Positions 9,133 through 18,149 of a DNA stretch of 64,000 nucleotides are shown here, in pieces. Numbering within the stretch: position 1 is the first letter of the stretch; each line of letters starts with the position of its first letter. The DNA is from an uncultured Rubrobacteraceae bacterium (GTDB taxonomy: Bacteria > Actinomycetota > Rubrobacteria > Rubrobacterales > Rubrobacteraceae). The DNA is taken from assembly GCA_902806095.1 (NCBI GenBank), contig CADCVF010000053.1, positions 1 through 64,000 on the forward strand, written 5' to 3'. The notes below the pieces were generated by a model. It did not search any database. It had not been told where the DNA came from and saw nothing but the letters and a program-made list of their open reading frames with translations. The position numbers and the translations under genes are program-made.

Positions 9133-10334
9133 TACCTGTTCTGCGTTCGCTGTCCCTGCATGAGTACTTCGATGACTTCGGGGCGGGAGAACTCGGGGGG
9201 CGGGTACTCGCCCTTGGAGAGCATCTCGCGCACCTTCGTGCCGCTAATAAACACGTGATTGACTTTATCGTGGGGGCAGGTCTTCGTAGTCCCCATCCCC
9301 TGGCATTGCAGGCAGAAGAAAGCGTGTTCGAAGAAGAGTGGGGTCAGGCCGATCTTCCCTTCCTCGAACTCATCGAAGATGTGTTGGGCGTCGTAGTCGC
9401 CGTAGAACGGCTTGCCGCTCGAGTCCTTGCCTGGTCCGGCGTGGTCGCGGCCCACGATAAAGTGTGTGCAGCCGTAGTTCTTGCGGCAGATCGCGTGGAA
9501 GATCGCCTCGCGGGGTCCCCCGTAGCGCATCGCCGCGGGGAAGACGGCAAGCATGGTCCGATCCTTCGGGTAGTAGCGCTCGAGGATCGTCTCGTAGGAG
9601 CGCATCCTGACGTCGGCGGGGATGTCCGCGGAGCGGGTCTCGCCGACGAGTGGGTTCAACAGTAGCCCGTCGACTATCTCGAGGGCGCTCTTCTGGATGT
9701 ACTCGTGCGAGCGGTGCACGGGGTTACGGGTCTGAAAACCGACGACGCGCTTCCAGCCTTTCTCCGCGAAGACTTCGCGCAGTCGGCGGGGCTCGTAGTG
9801 GTAGGTCGGGAAAGGCTTCGGGTTAGGGTCGTCTACGAGCAACGTTACCTCACCGCCGAGGAGTACATCCTTCTGGCGGTAGACGGCGGCGACGCCGGGG
9901 TGCTCAGGGCTGGTAGTGCCGAAGACCTCGCCGGCCTCGTGCTCCTTGTCGTATGAGTAGCGGTCCTCGACGATCATGGTCGCAAGCACGCGTCCGGCCT
10001 CGTCTGCGAGGGAGATCTCCTCGCCCACCCTTATCCCGTTCGCCTCTTCCTCGCTCACGGGGAGTGTGATCGGCAGGCTCCAGACCAGACCGTTCTTCAG
10101 GTGCATAGTCTCGACGACGCTCTCGTAGTCCTCACTGACCATAAAGCCAGTCAGGGGAGAGAAGACGCCGGTCGAGATCATCTCCAGATCAGAGAGAGCC
10201 CTCGGTCCAAGGGTTACCCTGACGAAGCCCTCGGCCCTACTGAGTAGCTCATCGCGCTGCTCTTCGGGCGCCCTGCGGTCGACGAGCTCGCCGCCGTGGG
10301 GGGCGATAGTAGTGTATTCGGTGCTGACGTTCAT
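9132..10334 (-). CDS. sat: Sulfate adenylyltransferase (ATP sulfurylase)
   Basis: [67 protein letters not shown]. Confidence 0.96.
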   Translation of the reverse strand: MNVSTEYTTIAPHGGELVDRRAPEEQRDELLSRAEGFVRVTLGPRALSDLEMISTGVFSPLTGFMVSEDYESVVETMHLKNGLVWSLPITLPVSEEEANGIRVGEEISLADEAGRVLATMIVEDRYSYDKEHEAGEVFGTTSPEHPGVAAVYRQKDVLLGGEVTLLVDDPNPKPFPTYHYEPRRLREVFAEKGWKRVVGFQTRNPVHRSHEYIQKSALEIVDGLLLNPLVGETRSADIPADVRMRSYETILERYYPKDRTMLAVFPAAMRYGGPREAIFHAICRKNYGCTHFIVGRDHAGPGKDSSGKPFYGDYDAQHIFDEFEEGKIGLTPLFFEHAFFCLQCQGMGTTKTCPHDKVNHVFISGTKVREMLSKGEYPPPEFSRPEVIEVLMQGQRTQNR

Positions 10335-10672
10335 CGGTTTACCTCCGCGAGAATAGTGTCCTGCCTGGCCGGGAGCCTACGCAACAAGCGGCCGGCGAGG
10401 CCGGTCGCGCAGTGGTTCCAGGGACGTTCGCCGACGACCCAGAGCCTGAATTCACCCGCGTAAGAGCGCGAGATCTCCAGGAAACGCCCGTAGCCTATGC
10501 CGGCTACTTCGAGGTCGGTCCCCCAATGTTCCCAGAGGAGATCCGAGACAAAAGCGGCGTCGGCGATGACGCCGCTCCCCTCCTCGGGCGCGTCCTCGAG
10601 TAGGGCACGGGTCTCGGCCTTTACCTCTGTAGGCTCATCTGGCACAGGGAACCTCTTTATGGCGCCTTCCAA
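10331..10672 (-). CDS. Conserved-context hypothetical protein (113 aa) between frhB-like gene and sat
   Basis: 4-nt overlap with sat start; stop of upstream gene immediately adjacent; no family recognised. Confidence 0.75.
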   Translation of the reverse strand: MEGAIKRFPVPDEPTEVKAETRALLEDAPEEGSGVIADAAFVSDLLWEHWGTDLEVAGIGYGRFLEISRSYAGEFRLWVVGERPWNHCATGLAGRLLRRLPARQDTILAEVNR

Positions 10673-11872
10673 CTAGTACCTCACCGCTTCGTGCTCGACC
10701 GGGGCGCGGTCCGTCCCGGCGTAGTCGTTCAGGTGCTCCTCGTAGTCTATGAATAGCGGGGCGTCGGGGTCGAAGGCCCGCTTGAGACTATTGAAGGCCA
10801 CCCGCTTGTCCAAACCGTTTAGCTTATCCAAAGCCTGCGGCTTGTCAAGGGGACGCAGTTCCAATCTATCCCTGACGCTGTCGAACGCGGCCAGGCCTTC
10901 TTCGCTCCTGAGGAGTACGCTTGAGTAACCGTCCGCGCTCCCGACGCTGCCCACGGAGATATCGGCCGCGTGCCCCATGAAGTCCGCGCACTCGTCGCAA
11001 CCCTTCAAGGCAGCCCCGTGGAAGTCCCTTATCGGCTCCTCGAAGATCGTCGCGCCTTCGAGGTCCTGGACGATCATCTTCCCGCGTATGATGTCGACCC
11101 GCCCTACTTGGTCGAGGTCGACGTTCCTCTTGTCCCTGATCTCCTGGAGCATCAACTTCTCGTAGTTGAAGCTCTTGGTACACAGCAGGGCTATCGTGAG
11201 CGTTATGGCCCCGACCTGTGAGCTGCCCCAGGTCCATGGCCTCGCCTGCATCGCCTTTATGCCCTCGATCTCACACGGCGTCCCGACGACCGCAATCCTT
11301 GGGTTCGGCGGCAGGTCGTATCCTCCGAAGTCGACGTGCCCTAGCGCAAGCGTCTGGTTGTAGAAGCTCCCCGCGCAACCGCGCACCTCCTCGGGCGTCG
11401 TCGCCAGGAAAGCCTCACCCTTCCAACGTTCGGACGCACTCTCGCGCGCCAGTAGGGCGCCGTCGATCTCACCGGCCTCCAGCAGCGAGACCAGGAGCGC
11501 GCTGACGAAGCCACCGTCCTGCACGCCGTCTATCCTCTGCCTGACGCGGGCCGTGTAGCTCTCCTCGACACGCCCCACTCCTTCGATGCTCTCGCCCTCT
11601 GGGCCTCCCGTAATCTTCCAGGTCGACTCGTACTGCAGGCCGCCGCGGGGGCAGAAATCCCAGCACAGCGAGCAGCCGGTGCACATCTTGACGAGCTCGG
11701 GAAGGTCGTCCCCGCCTATGCCGATGGAATCGGTGGGGCAGGCCGCGACGCACACGCCGCACTGCACGCAACGGTCGGCGTCGATCACCGCCTTCTCCAG
11801 ATCCCAGAACCAGACCTTGCCTGGAGCCTCGTCGATGTCGTTCATCATCTCCCTGATGTCGAAGCCGGCCAC
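10673..11872 (-). CDS. Coenzyme F420 hydrogenase/dehydrogenase beta subunit (FrhB/FpoF)-like protein with N-terminal 2x[4Fe-4S] ferredoxin domain
   Basis: CVQCGVCVAACPTDSIG and CTGCSLCWDFCPRGG ferredoxin motifs; VGTPCEIEGIKAMQ; LLCTKSFNYEKL; GAALKGCDECADFMGHAADISVGSVGSADGYSSVLLRSEEG; GTG start overlaps stop of sulfite reductase (TAGTG). Confidence 0.9.
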   Translation of the reverse strand: MAGFDIREMMNDIDEAPGKVWFWDLEKAVIDADRCVQCGVCVAACPTDSIGIGGDDLPELVKMCTGCSLCWDFCPRGGLQYESTWKITGGPEGESIEGVGRVEESYTARVRQRIDGVQDGGFVSALLVSLLEAGEIDGALLARESASERWKGEAFLATTPEEVRGCAGSFYNQTLALGHVDFGGYDLPPNPRIAVVGTPCEIEGIKAMQARPWTWGSSQVGAITLTIALLCTKSFNYEKLMLQEIRDKRNVDLDQVGRVDIIRGKMIVQDLEGATIFEEPIRDFHGAALKGCDECADFMGHAADISVGSVGSADGYSSVLLRSEEGLAAFDSVRDRLELRPLDKPQALDKLNGLDKRVAFNSLKRAFDPDAPLFIDYEEHLNDYAGTDRAPVEHEAVRY

Positions 11873-13536
11873 TATGGGCTCACCCCGCTCTCGACCGGCT
11901 TGCGCAGCGCCTTGCGCAGATCGGCGTTCTTCTTGCGTCTGGCCCACTCGTGGAAGCGCTCGCCCTCTCGCCGCTCTTCCTCGAACCGCTCGAAGACGGC
12001 AGCGAGGGCAGCGGGGACCTCCCCGGCCGGCTTCGCGCCCTCGACCCAGTCGATAAACGCAGCATCCTTGCCGAGAGAACCGCCGAGCCCTATGTCAACG
12101 CCCTCTACGATCGCGTCACGCGTCTTCGCGATCTCCCCGCGGAGGCCTATGTCCCCGATCTGGGGCTGCGCGCACGAGGCCGAGCAGCCCGAGAAGTGCA
12201 TCCTCACGGCCTCCTGGCCGAGATCCCCAACCCTCTCGTCCATCTCGCGGGCCCACTCCAAGGCCCTGATCTTGGTCTCGACGATGCCAAAGCGGCAGAA
12301 TTCGCTCCCCGTACAAGCCACGACACCGCGCTCGAACGCCCCAGGGTTTGGGGAGAACCGTGCCAGTAGAGACTCGGCCAGAAGTTCGTCGAGGCGGTCC
12401 TCAGAGACGCCAGTAACGATCAGGTTCTGGTCCGTGGCGAGACGGACTCCGTCCCCATACTCCCCTGCGAGCCTACCTGCCTCCTCGAAGTGCTCACCGC
12501 TCATCCTCCCCACAGGTACGTTGAGACCAACGTAGTAGAGGGCAGTTCGTGTAGGGGCGGTTCGCGAACCGCCCCTACGCTGGGCGTGGACCCCGATGTG
12601 ATCCCCACGGTACCTCTTCGTCAGGTCCTCTCCGGCGGGCGTGAGCCCGACAGAGACGCGCTTCGCAAGTTCTTCGCGGAAGCCCTCGGGACCGAGTTCC
12701 TGGACCAGGTAGCGCATCCTCGCCGTCCAGCGGTTCTCCCTGTTCCCGAGCTCGCCGAAGACCTGGGCTATGCCGCGGGTGATCTCGACCGCATCTTCGG
12801 GCCTGACGAAAACGTCGATATCCGAGGCCATCCTCGGGCCGTCGGAGAGGCCGCCACCCACACGTAGATTGAAGCCTAGCGTGCCCTCTTCCAGGCGGGC
12901 GGGGAGCATGCCGACGTCGTTGATCTCGGCCTGCGCGCAGTCCTCAAGGCATCCCGTAACGCTCATCTTGAACTTCCTCGGCAGGTTCGCGTACTCGCGG
13001 TTGCCGGTAAAGTAGGCTGAGATAGCCTGCGCCACCGGGAGAGCGTCTATGGCCTCGTCGTGGCCGAGGCCCGAGACGGGGCAACACAGGACGTTGCGGG
13101 CCGAGTCGCCGCAAGCCTGCACGGTCGTGATGCCGACCTCCTCCAGGCGGCGCCAGATCTCGGGCACGTTCTCCATCTTGATCCAATGCATCTGCACGTC
13201 CTGGCGCGTGGTCAGATCGAGGAAATTGTTCCCGAAGTGAGGGTTCGGAATAGGGCCGCGCGCGAAGTCAGCAGCTATCTTCCCGACTACCCTCGTCTGC
13301 TCGGGTGTAAGGACGCCGCCGGGGACTTTGATCCGCATCATGAAGGCGTCGCCACCCTGCTTCTGCGGATAGATGCCGACCCACTTCAGCCGCTCGACCT
13401 CGCCGGGGACATCGTCCATGGCCGAGAGGTCCTTCGAGTAGGTGTCTAGAATTGCCCCATACACCTCGAGGGGATGGCGCTCCTGCTTTATCTTCTCGAC
13501 CTTGTTCAAGGTCTGGTCGTTCTTGAGGAATCTCAT
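11872..13536 (-). CDS. Siroheme- and 4Fe-4S-dependent assimilatory sulfite reductase (NirA/ferredoxin-type)
   Basis: VACTGSEFCRFGIVETK (C-x5-C) and HFSGCSASCAQPQIGDIGLRG (C-x3-C); sits between cysH and sat; start ATG at 13536 (MRFLKNDQ). Confidence 0.9.
   Translation of the reverse strand: MRFLKNDQTLNKVEKIKQERHPLEVYGAILDTYSKDLSAMDDVPGEVERLKWVGIYPQKQGGDAFMMRIKVPGGVLTPEQTRVVGKIAADFARGPIPNPHFGNNFLDLTTRQDVQMHWIKMENVPEIWRRLEEVGITTVQACGDSARNVLCCPVSGLGHDEAIDALPVAQAISAYFTGNREYANLPRKFKMSVTGCLEDCAQAEINDVGMLPARLEEGTLGFNLRVGGGLSDGPRMASDIDVFVRPEDAVEITRGIAQVFGELGNRENRWTARMRYLVQELGPEGFREELAKRVSVGLTPAGEDLTKRYRGDHIGVHAQRRGGSRTAPTRTALYYVGLNVPVGRMSGEHFEEAGRLAGEYGDGVRLATDQNLIVTGVSEDRLDELLAESLLARFSPNPGAFERGVVACTGSEFCRFGIVETKIRALEWAREMDERVGDLGQEAVRMHFSGCSASCAQPQIGDIGLRGEIAKTRDAIVEGVDIGLGGSLGKDAAFIDWVEGAKPAGEVPAALAAVFERFEEERREGERFHEWARRKKNADLRKALRKPVESGVSP
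12551..12578. repeat. 28-bp perfect palindrome within sulfite reductase CDS
   Basis: GTAGGGGCGGTTCGCGAACCGCCCCTAC equals its own reverse complement; encodes RRGGSRTAPT in frame. Confidence 0.97.
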
Positions 13537-13576
13537 ATTGTGAAACCTGCTCTTTTTACGAGAGAATCTCTGAAGT

Positions 13577-14350
13577 TCAGGCGCCGGCGCGGCGGATCTG
13601 GCCGTCGTCGAAGTGGATGCCACACTCTGTCTTGTCGATTCCAGCCCACCGGCCGGCCCTGGGATCCTCGTCGTGGTGCACGGGCCTCGTCTGCGGCTCG
13701 CAGCCGATGCTCTTGTAGCCCTGATGCAGGAGCGGGTTGACGGGCACGTCGTGTGCCCTCACGTAGTCCCACACCTGCGCTTCCGTCCAGTCAGGCATGG
13801 GCGCTATCTTGGCGGCCTCGTAGCGCTCCTCCCAGGCAATGACCTTCGTGCCAGCCCTCTGAGGAGTCTGCTCCCTGCGGATGCCTGTCATCCAGGCGTC
13901 GTAGCGGTTCAGGGCTTTTTGCAGGGGTTCGATCTTGCGTATCTGGCAGCACAGGTGCGGGGTACAGGTTCGCATCTGCTCGCCGTAGATCTCTACCTGC
14001 TCCTCGATCGTAAGCTCGGGTTTCAAGACCTCGACCGGCAGCTTGTAGCGTCGCATGACTTCCTCGCGGAAGTCGGCAGTCTCTTTGAAGATAAAACCCG
14101 TGTCGATGGTCAGGACGGTGACCTTGTCTGTGACCTTGGAGATCATGTCGAGAAGCGCCATCCCCTCTCCCCCGCCGAACGAAGCAGAGAGAGCAAGACC
14201 CTCACCGTAAGTCTCGACAGCCCACTCTATTATCTCCCACGGTTCAGCACCCTCGAGTAGCTCGGACTCCCGCTCGAGCGCCACCAGCCCGGGTAATATT
14301 CTGTCGTTATGCTTCGAACGCAGGGATTCGTGCATCGCGCGATCCTCCAA
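13577..14350 (-). CDS. cysH: Phosphoadenylyl/adenylyl-sulfate reductase
   Basis: LALSASFGGGEGMALLDMI, CTPHLCCQIRKIEPLQKAL, TGIRREQTPQRAG, KTECGIH. Confidence 0.93.
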   Translation of the reverse strand: MEDRAMHESLRSKHNDRILPGLVALERESELLEGAEPWEIIEWAVETYGEGLALSASFGGGEGMALLDMISKVTDKVTVLTIDTGFIFKETADFREEVMRRYKLPVEVLKPELTIEEQVEIYGEQMRTCTPHLCCQIRKIEPLQKALNRYDAWMTGIRREQTPQRAGTKVIAWEERYEAAKIAPMPDWTEAQVWDYVRAHDVPVNPLLHQGYKSIGCEPQTRPVHHDEDPRAGRWAGIDKTECGIHFDDGQIRRAGA

Positions 14351-14478
14351 TGTAAATCGTGTAATCGAAAGTCAAGGGTTGAGATCAGACGCTCACGCTA
14401 CATCGCGCGCCCGCACGAGGGGTAAAAGACATTCGCCCCGTCGCATCACCCTGCGTACTGTGTAACACCATGCGCCGG

Positions 14479-14507
14479 ATACTAAGCGCCGAACAGCAAT
14501 ACGTCAA
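14479..14507 (-). promoter_or_regulatory. Candidate sigma70-type promoter of the cysH operon
   Basis: Minus strand TTGACG (14507..14502), 17-nt spacer, TAGTAT (14484..14479), upstream of cysH. Confidence 0.5.
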
Positions 14508-14582
14508 CAAAAATCCGATAAATCTCGTCGGGATTAAACGAATTTGCTTCTCTTCCGGCTAAAAGGAGTCCTCCAGAGCCGG

Positions 14583-15833
14583 CTAATCTGCTCTCTTGGC
14601 ATCGTTCGTTGCGGGATCGACCCCTCCGCGCCTCATAGCACGTCCGTAGAGCAAGAGGGTCGGTGAGAGGATGAGGGCGGCGGCGGTCAGGGCCGGCCTG
14701 ACGCCGAAGACGTTGCCTATGGCCCCGATCACGGGCCCGGCCGAGGCTTCGCCCAGGGCGCCTGACTGGCTGCTCATCGAGATCACGGTGGCCCGCACTC
14801 CGGGGTCGAGTCCTTCGTTGATCCAGGTAAGGTAGACAGGCTCTGCGACCCTGCGGACCAGGGTGGCGAACCAGAACGTCCCTAGCGCGAGCGCGAAGCT
14901 GCCGGCCAGCGCGAAAGCGAGCATCCCTGCCATGGTGAGCGCGTCGAGTGCGAGAAGCAGCCGCGCGGCGACGGCCGGGCTGCTCACATCGAGGTTGCGG
15001 GCCACGATACCTGCCGCCACGTAGCTAAGCACGAGCCCTCCGGCCCCGATCACACCGAACCAGACCACGGGGTCGAGGCCGCCGATGGAAGGTAATCCAA
15101 CCACGTCCAGGAACTGCTTGGGGTTAAGCCTGTCGAAACCTTCCTCGGACATGCCTGAGAACAGGGCGGCGGCGAGAAGCATCAGGAGGACCGGCCTGGA
15201 TCGGACGATTCGCACGCCGCCGCGCGCCGTGGTAGCAGCGTGCTGCAGAGAGGAGCGTCCCTCGCGCGGGGAGGGGCGGAAGTTGCGCTCAGGCATTATT
15301 AGGAGGAGCGCGAGGCCGAGCGCGATGGTCAGGACGCCGCCGACGATGAGCGGCAGGTTCAACGCGACGAGACCGAGAAGCACTCCCGCCGGGATGCCGA
15401 GGAAGGAGCCGATATAGTCGGCCTGCTCGCCACGCAGGTACACCCTTCCCAGGTCTCGATCCGGATCTTCGTCCGCGATCCAGGCCTCGAGCGCGCCGCT
15501 GATAAACGTGTACCCGACACCCCACACGGCCTGGGCGGCGAGTACGGTTGCGAACTCGGGGATCGCACCCTCCAGGGCAAAACCACACCCCATCAACATG
15601 CAACCCGTAATGACCGACCTTCGCCGGCCGTAGGTATCGGCGAACACGCCCGTCGGGACCTCGAAGAGAAAGACCGCGACCTCCAGCGCCGTCCCCAGCA
15701 ACACCAGCCGCAGTGGGTCGAGGTGCACGACCTCGATCCTGTAGACAGCCGCCACGGTTGCCCACAGCGTGAAGAACAGCGCGAACGACCCCTTGATACC
15801 CAGGTAGATCGGATAGGCTCTAAAGTTGTTCAC
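14583..15833 (-). CDS. MFS transporter
   Basis: FEVPTGVFADTYGRRRSVITGCMLMG MFS loop motif; about 12 hydrophobic segments. Confidence 0.88.
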   Translation of the reverse strand: MNNFRAYPIYLGIKGSFALFFTLWATVAAVYRIEVVHLDPLRLVLLGTALEVAVFLFEVPTGVFADTYGRRRSVITGCMLMGCGFALEGAIPEFATVLAAQAVWGVGYTFISGALEAWIADEDPDRDLGRVYLRGEQADYIGSFLGIPAGVLLGLVALNLPLIVGGVLTIALGLALLLIMPERNFRPSPREGRSSLQHAATTARGGVRIVRSRPVLLMLLAAALFSGMSEEGFDRLNPKQFLDVVGLPSIGGLDPVVWFGVIGAGGLVLSYVAAGIVARNLDVSSPAVAARLLLALDALTMAGMLAFALAGSFALALGTFWFATLVRRVAEPVYLTWINEGLDPGVRATVISMSSQSGALGEASAGPVIGAIGNVFGVRPALTAAALILSPTLLLYGRAMRRGGVDPATNDAKRAD

Positions 15834-15847
15834 GAAACGCCGGCGGC

Positions 15848-16591
15848 CTACCGAAACATGTCCCTATCGGGTGGCATGAGGAGCTCTGTGGCGCTGCCGG
15901 GAGCGGACGAGTACGCATACCCCCGCACGATGGCCAGCGGGATTCCGTCGGTCTTGCCCATTACCAGCTCGGCGGCGGCGGCGAGCTCGTCGGCCACGGC
16001 GAGTACGCTCGCCTCCATGGGGTAGCCGTGCGGGTCTGGCTGTCCTCTGTAGTCCGCGACAGGGTCCATGCCTGCGACACCGATGGCGACGTCTGTTATG
16101 CCGTGCCGCCAGGCCCGCCCGAACGAGTCCGAGATCACCACGGCCACCTCGACGCCGGGGTCTTCGGCGAGCGCGTCGCGGAGTCTCGCCGCGGAGGCAT
16201 CAGGGTCCACGGGAAGCAGGCAGACGGTGTCGTCGCCGGGAACGTTCGAGGCGTCTACGCCGGCGTTGGCGCAGACGAAACCGTGGTGGGTCTCCGTGAT
16301 GACTATGCCGCGGTCCATGCGTACGATGCGGCGACTCTCTCTCAACACGACCTCGATCTGGCGCGGGTCTTTCCCGTAGCGCGCCGCGTAACCTTTAGCG
16401 AGCGTGGAGGGCTCGACCGTGCGAAGGTCGACAAGACGGCCCTCGGCCTTGCTGACGATCTTGTGCGTCACGACGAGCACGTCGCGGGGACGCAGGTCTG
16501 TTGCTACTGCGCCCGAGATCATACGGTTTATGTCGTCATCGGTACGCACCTCGGGGAAGCCTTCGACGCCAAGAACCTCGATCCCCCTCAC
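15848..16591 (-). CDS. cofE: Coenzyme F420-0:L-glutamate ligase
   Basis: LVVTHKIVSKAEGRLVDL, SDSFGRAWRHGITDVAIGVAGM typical of CofE/FbiB N-terminal domain. Confidence 0.93.
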   Translation of the reverse strand: MRGIEVLGVEGFPEVRTDDDINRMISGAVATDLRPRDVLVVTHKIVSKAEGRLVDLRTVEPSTLAKGYAARYGKDPRQIEVVLRESRRIVRMDRGIVITETHHGFVCANAGVDASNVPGDDTVCLLPVDPDASAARLRDALAEDPGVEVAVVISDSFGRAWRHGITDVAIGVAGMDPVADYRGQPDPHGYPMEASVLAVADELAAAAELVMGKTDGIPLAIVRGYAYSSAPGSATELLMPPDRDMFR

Positions 16592-17202
16592 TGGCGTGCT
16601 ACCCCGGTCTTCCTGAGGTGGGCGAGGTCCCCCGCCGTGTCCAGGTCGAAAGCTAGGTGGGGCCGCTTGCAGACACTGACGCCTATGCCACGCCTGCGGG
16701 CAGTTGCGAGGTGTGCCTCGAAGCTATCGGTCCCGAAGGCGAAGTGTAGGACGTCGGGGGGTTGGATCAGGAGCGCGTTCGTACCTGAACGCGCCCCGTC
16801 GGGAGAGATGGCTACAGAAGGCCCCTCACCCGCCTCCTTCAGTACCGCCAGTACGTCCTCCGCGTCGAGGAGCGGGAGGTCAGCGGGGAGCACGAGCAGC
16901 GCCTGGGCACCGAGCTCCAGCGCCCTTCTGCGTCCTTCTTCGAGGGCCGGATTGAGCCCGCGGCTCTCCTGGACTAGCGGCGTTGCGCCGCGTCTGCTTG
17001 CCTCTTCCAGAACCATTCGGTCTGGGCTGACCACGCAGACGTCCACGACCCCGGCATCCAGGATCGCACGCACGACCCGGCCCATCATGTACAGGGTGAG
17101 CCCGGCTCTGGCACCGGGATCGAGGACAGGCGCCAGGCGACTCTTGGTGTCTCGCAGGTCTTTGACTGGAACTACCGCGTATACGCCGGTAGCCTCGCTC
17201 AA
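16588..17202 (-). CDS. cofC: 2-phospho-L-lactate (PEP) guanylyltransferase
   Basis: VPVKDLRDTKSRLAPVL ... LVLPADLPLLDAEDV typical of CofC/FbiD; overlaps cofE and cofD by 4 nt. Confidence 0.92.
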   Translation of the reverse strand: MSEATGVYAVVPVKDLRDTKSRLAPVLDPGARAGLTLYMMGRVVRAILDAGVVDVCVVSPDRMVLEEASRRGATPLVQESRGLNPALEEGRRRALELGAQALLVLPADLPLLDAEDVLAVLKEAGEGPSVAISPDGARSGTNALLIQPPDVLHFAFGTDSFEAHLATARRRGIGVSVCKRPHLAFDLDTAGDLAHLRKTGVARQ

Positions 17203-18140
17203 TGCACCACCATCCCAGCACCGAATTCCAGTGTTTCCGACGCGAGGCGCCTACGGTCTTCGGCGTCGCGCATCACCGACTCGGTCGCGAGGACGCGCAT
17301 CCCGATGGCCTCGATGCCGACCCGCTCCCTCTCGTCGGTCAGGTCGACGACCATCCCATCCACCAGGCCTGTGTATATCCTGGCTACTCCCGTAGATGAG
17401 ACCTCATGGCCGAGTGAGGCGAGCATCCTGTCCGCCGGACCCTTGAGCGCCCGTCCGCCGACGATCGGGCTGACAGCCACCTTCGGGGCTGAGGATGAGG
17501 TCAGGGCCTCCATCATCCCGGACAGGGCCAGGATCGGGCCGATGCTAACGATGGGGTTCGACGGACACAAGACAATGGTGTCTGCGCCACTGATCGCCGC
17601 AAGGACGCCTTCCGCTGGCCTGGCTTCCTCGATACCGCGCAGTTCTACCCCAAGCACCTCGTCCCTCTGCCGGCGGCGCACGAAGTATTCCTGGAACTCG
17701 AGCCGGCCTTCTGGGGTCTCGAGTACCGTCGAGACAGGCTCGTCGCTCATCGGCAGTACAACGCTCTCCACGCCCAGAGCGCCAGCTAGTCCCGCTGTTA
17801 CCTCCGTCAACGTCTCCCCTGAGATCATGCGGTGCGTTCTGAGTACATGGGTGCCAATGTCCCTGTCGCCGAGCTTGAACCAGATATTCTCACCGTAGCG
17901 TTCGAGCATGTTCAAGGTCTCGAAGGACTCGTCTGCGATGCCCCAGCCGGTCTCGGGATTGGAGATCCCGGCCAGCGTGTACATGACCGTGTCGAGGTCG
18001 GGGCAGATGTGCAGACCCCAGAGGTCGAAGTCGTCGGCGGTGTTGACTACCACAGAGAGATCCCCCGGTGGCAGCACGTCCTGCAGACCACTCGCAAGTT
18101 TCGCGCCGCCTACCCCGCCAGCGAGGGCACAGACCTTCAT
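17199..18140 (-). CDS. cofD: 2-phospho-L-lactate transferase
   Basis: LAGGVGGAKLASGLQDVL ... NTADDFDLWGLHICPDLDTVMYTLAG ... CPSNPIVSIGPILAL typical of CofD/FbiA. Confidence 0.95.
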   Translation of the reverse strand: MKVCALAGGVGGAKLASGLQDVLPPGDLSVVVNTADDFDLWGLHICPDLDTVMYTLAGISNPETGWGIADESFETLNMLERYGENIWFKLGDRDIGTHVLRTHRMISGETLTEVTAGLAGALGVESVVLPMSDEPVSTVLETPEGRLEFQEYFVRRRQRDEVLGVELRGIEEARPAEGVLAAISGADTIVLCPSNPIVSIGPILALSGMMEALTSSSAPKVAVSPIVGGRALKGPADRMLASLGHEVSSTGVARIYTGLVDGMVVDLTDERERVGIEAIGMRVLATESVMRDAEDRRRLASETLEFGAGMVVH

Positions 18141-18149
18141 CGCGCCCCC

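Noticed and set aside
14480-14560. Riboswitch upstream of cysH
   Set aside because: No recognisable SAM or other riboswitch core; only a promoter-like pair and an imperfect palindrome were visible.
16028-17395. 455-aa plus-strand ORF over cofE/cofC
   Set aside because: Antisense to recognised cofE and cofC; low-complexity composition.
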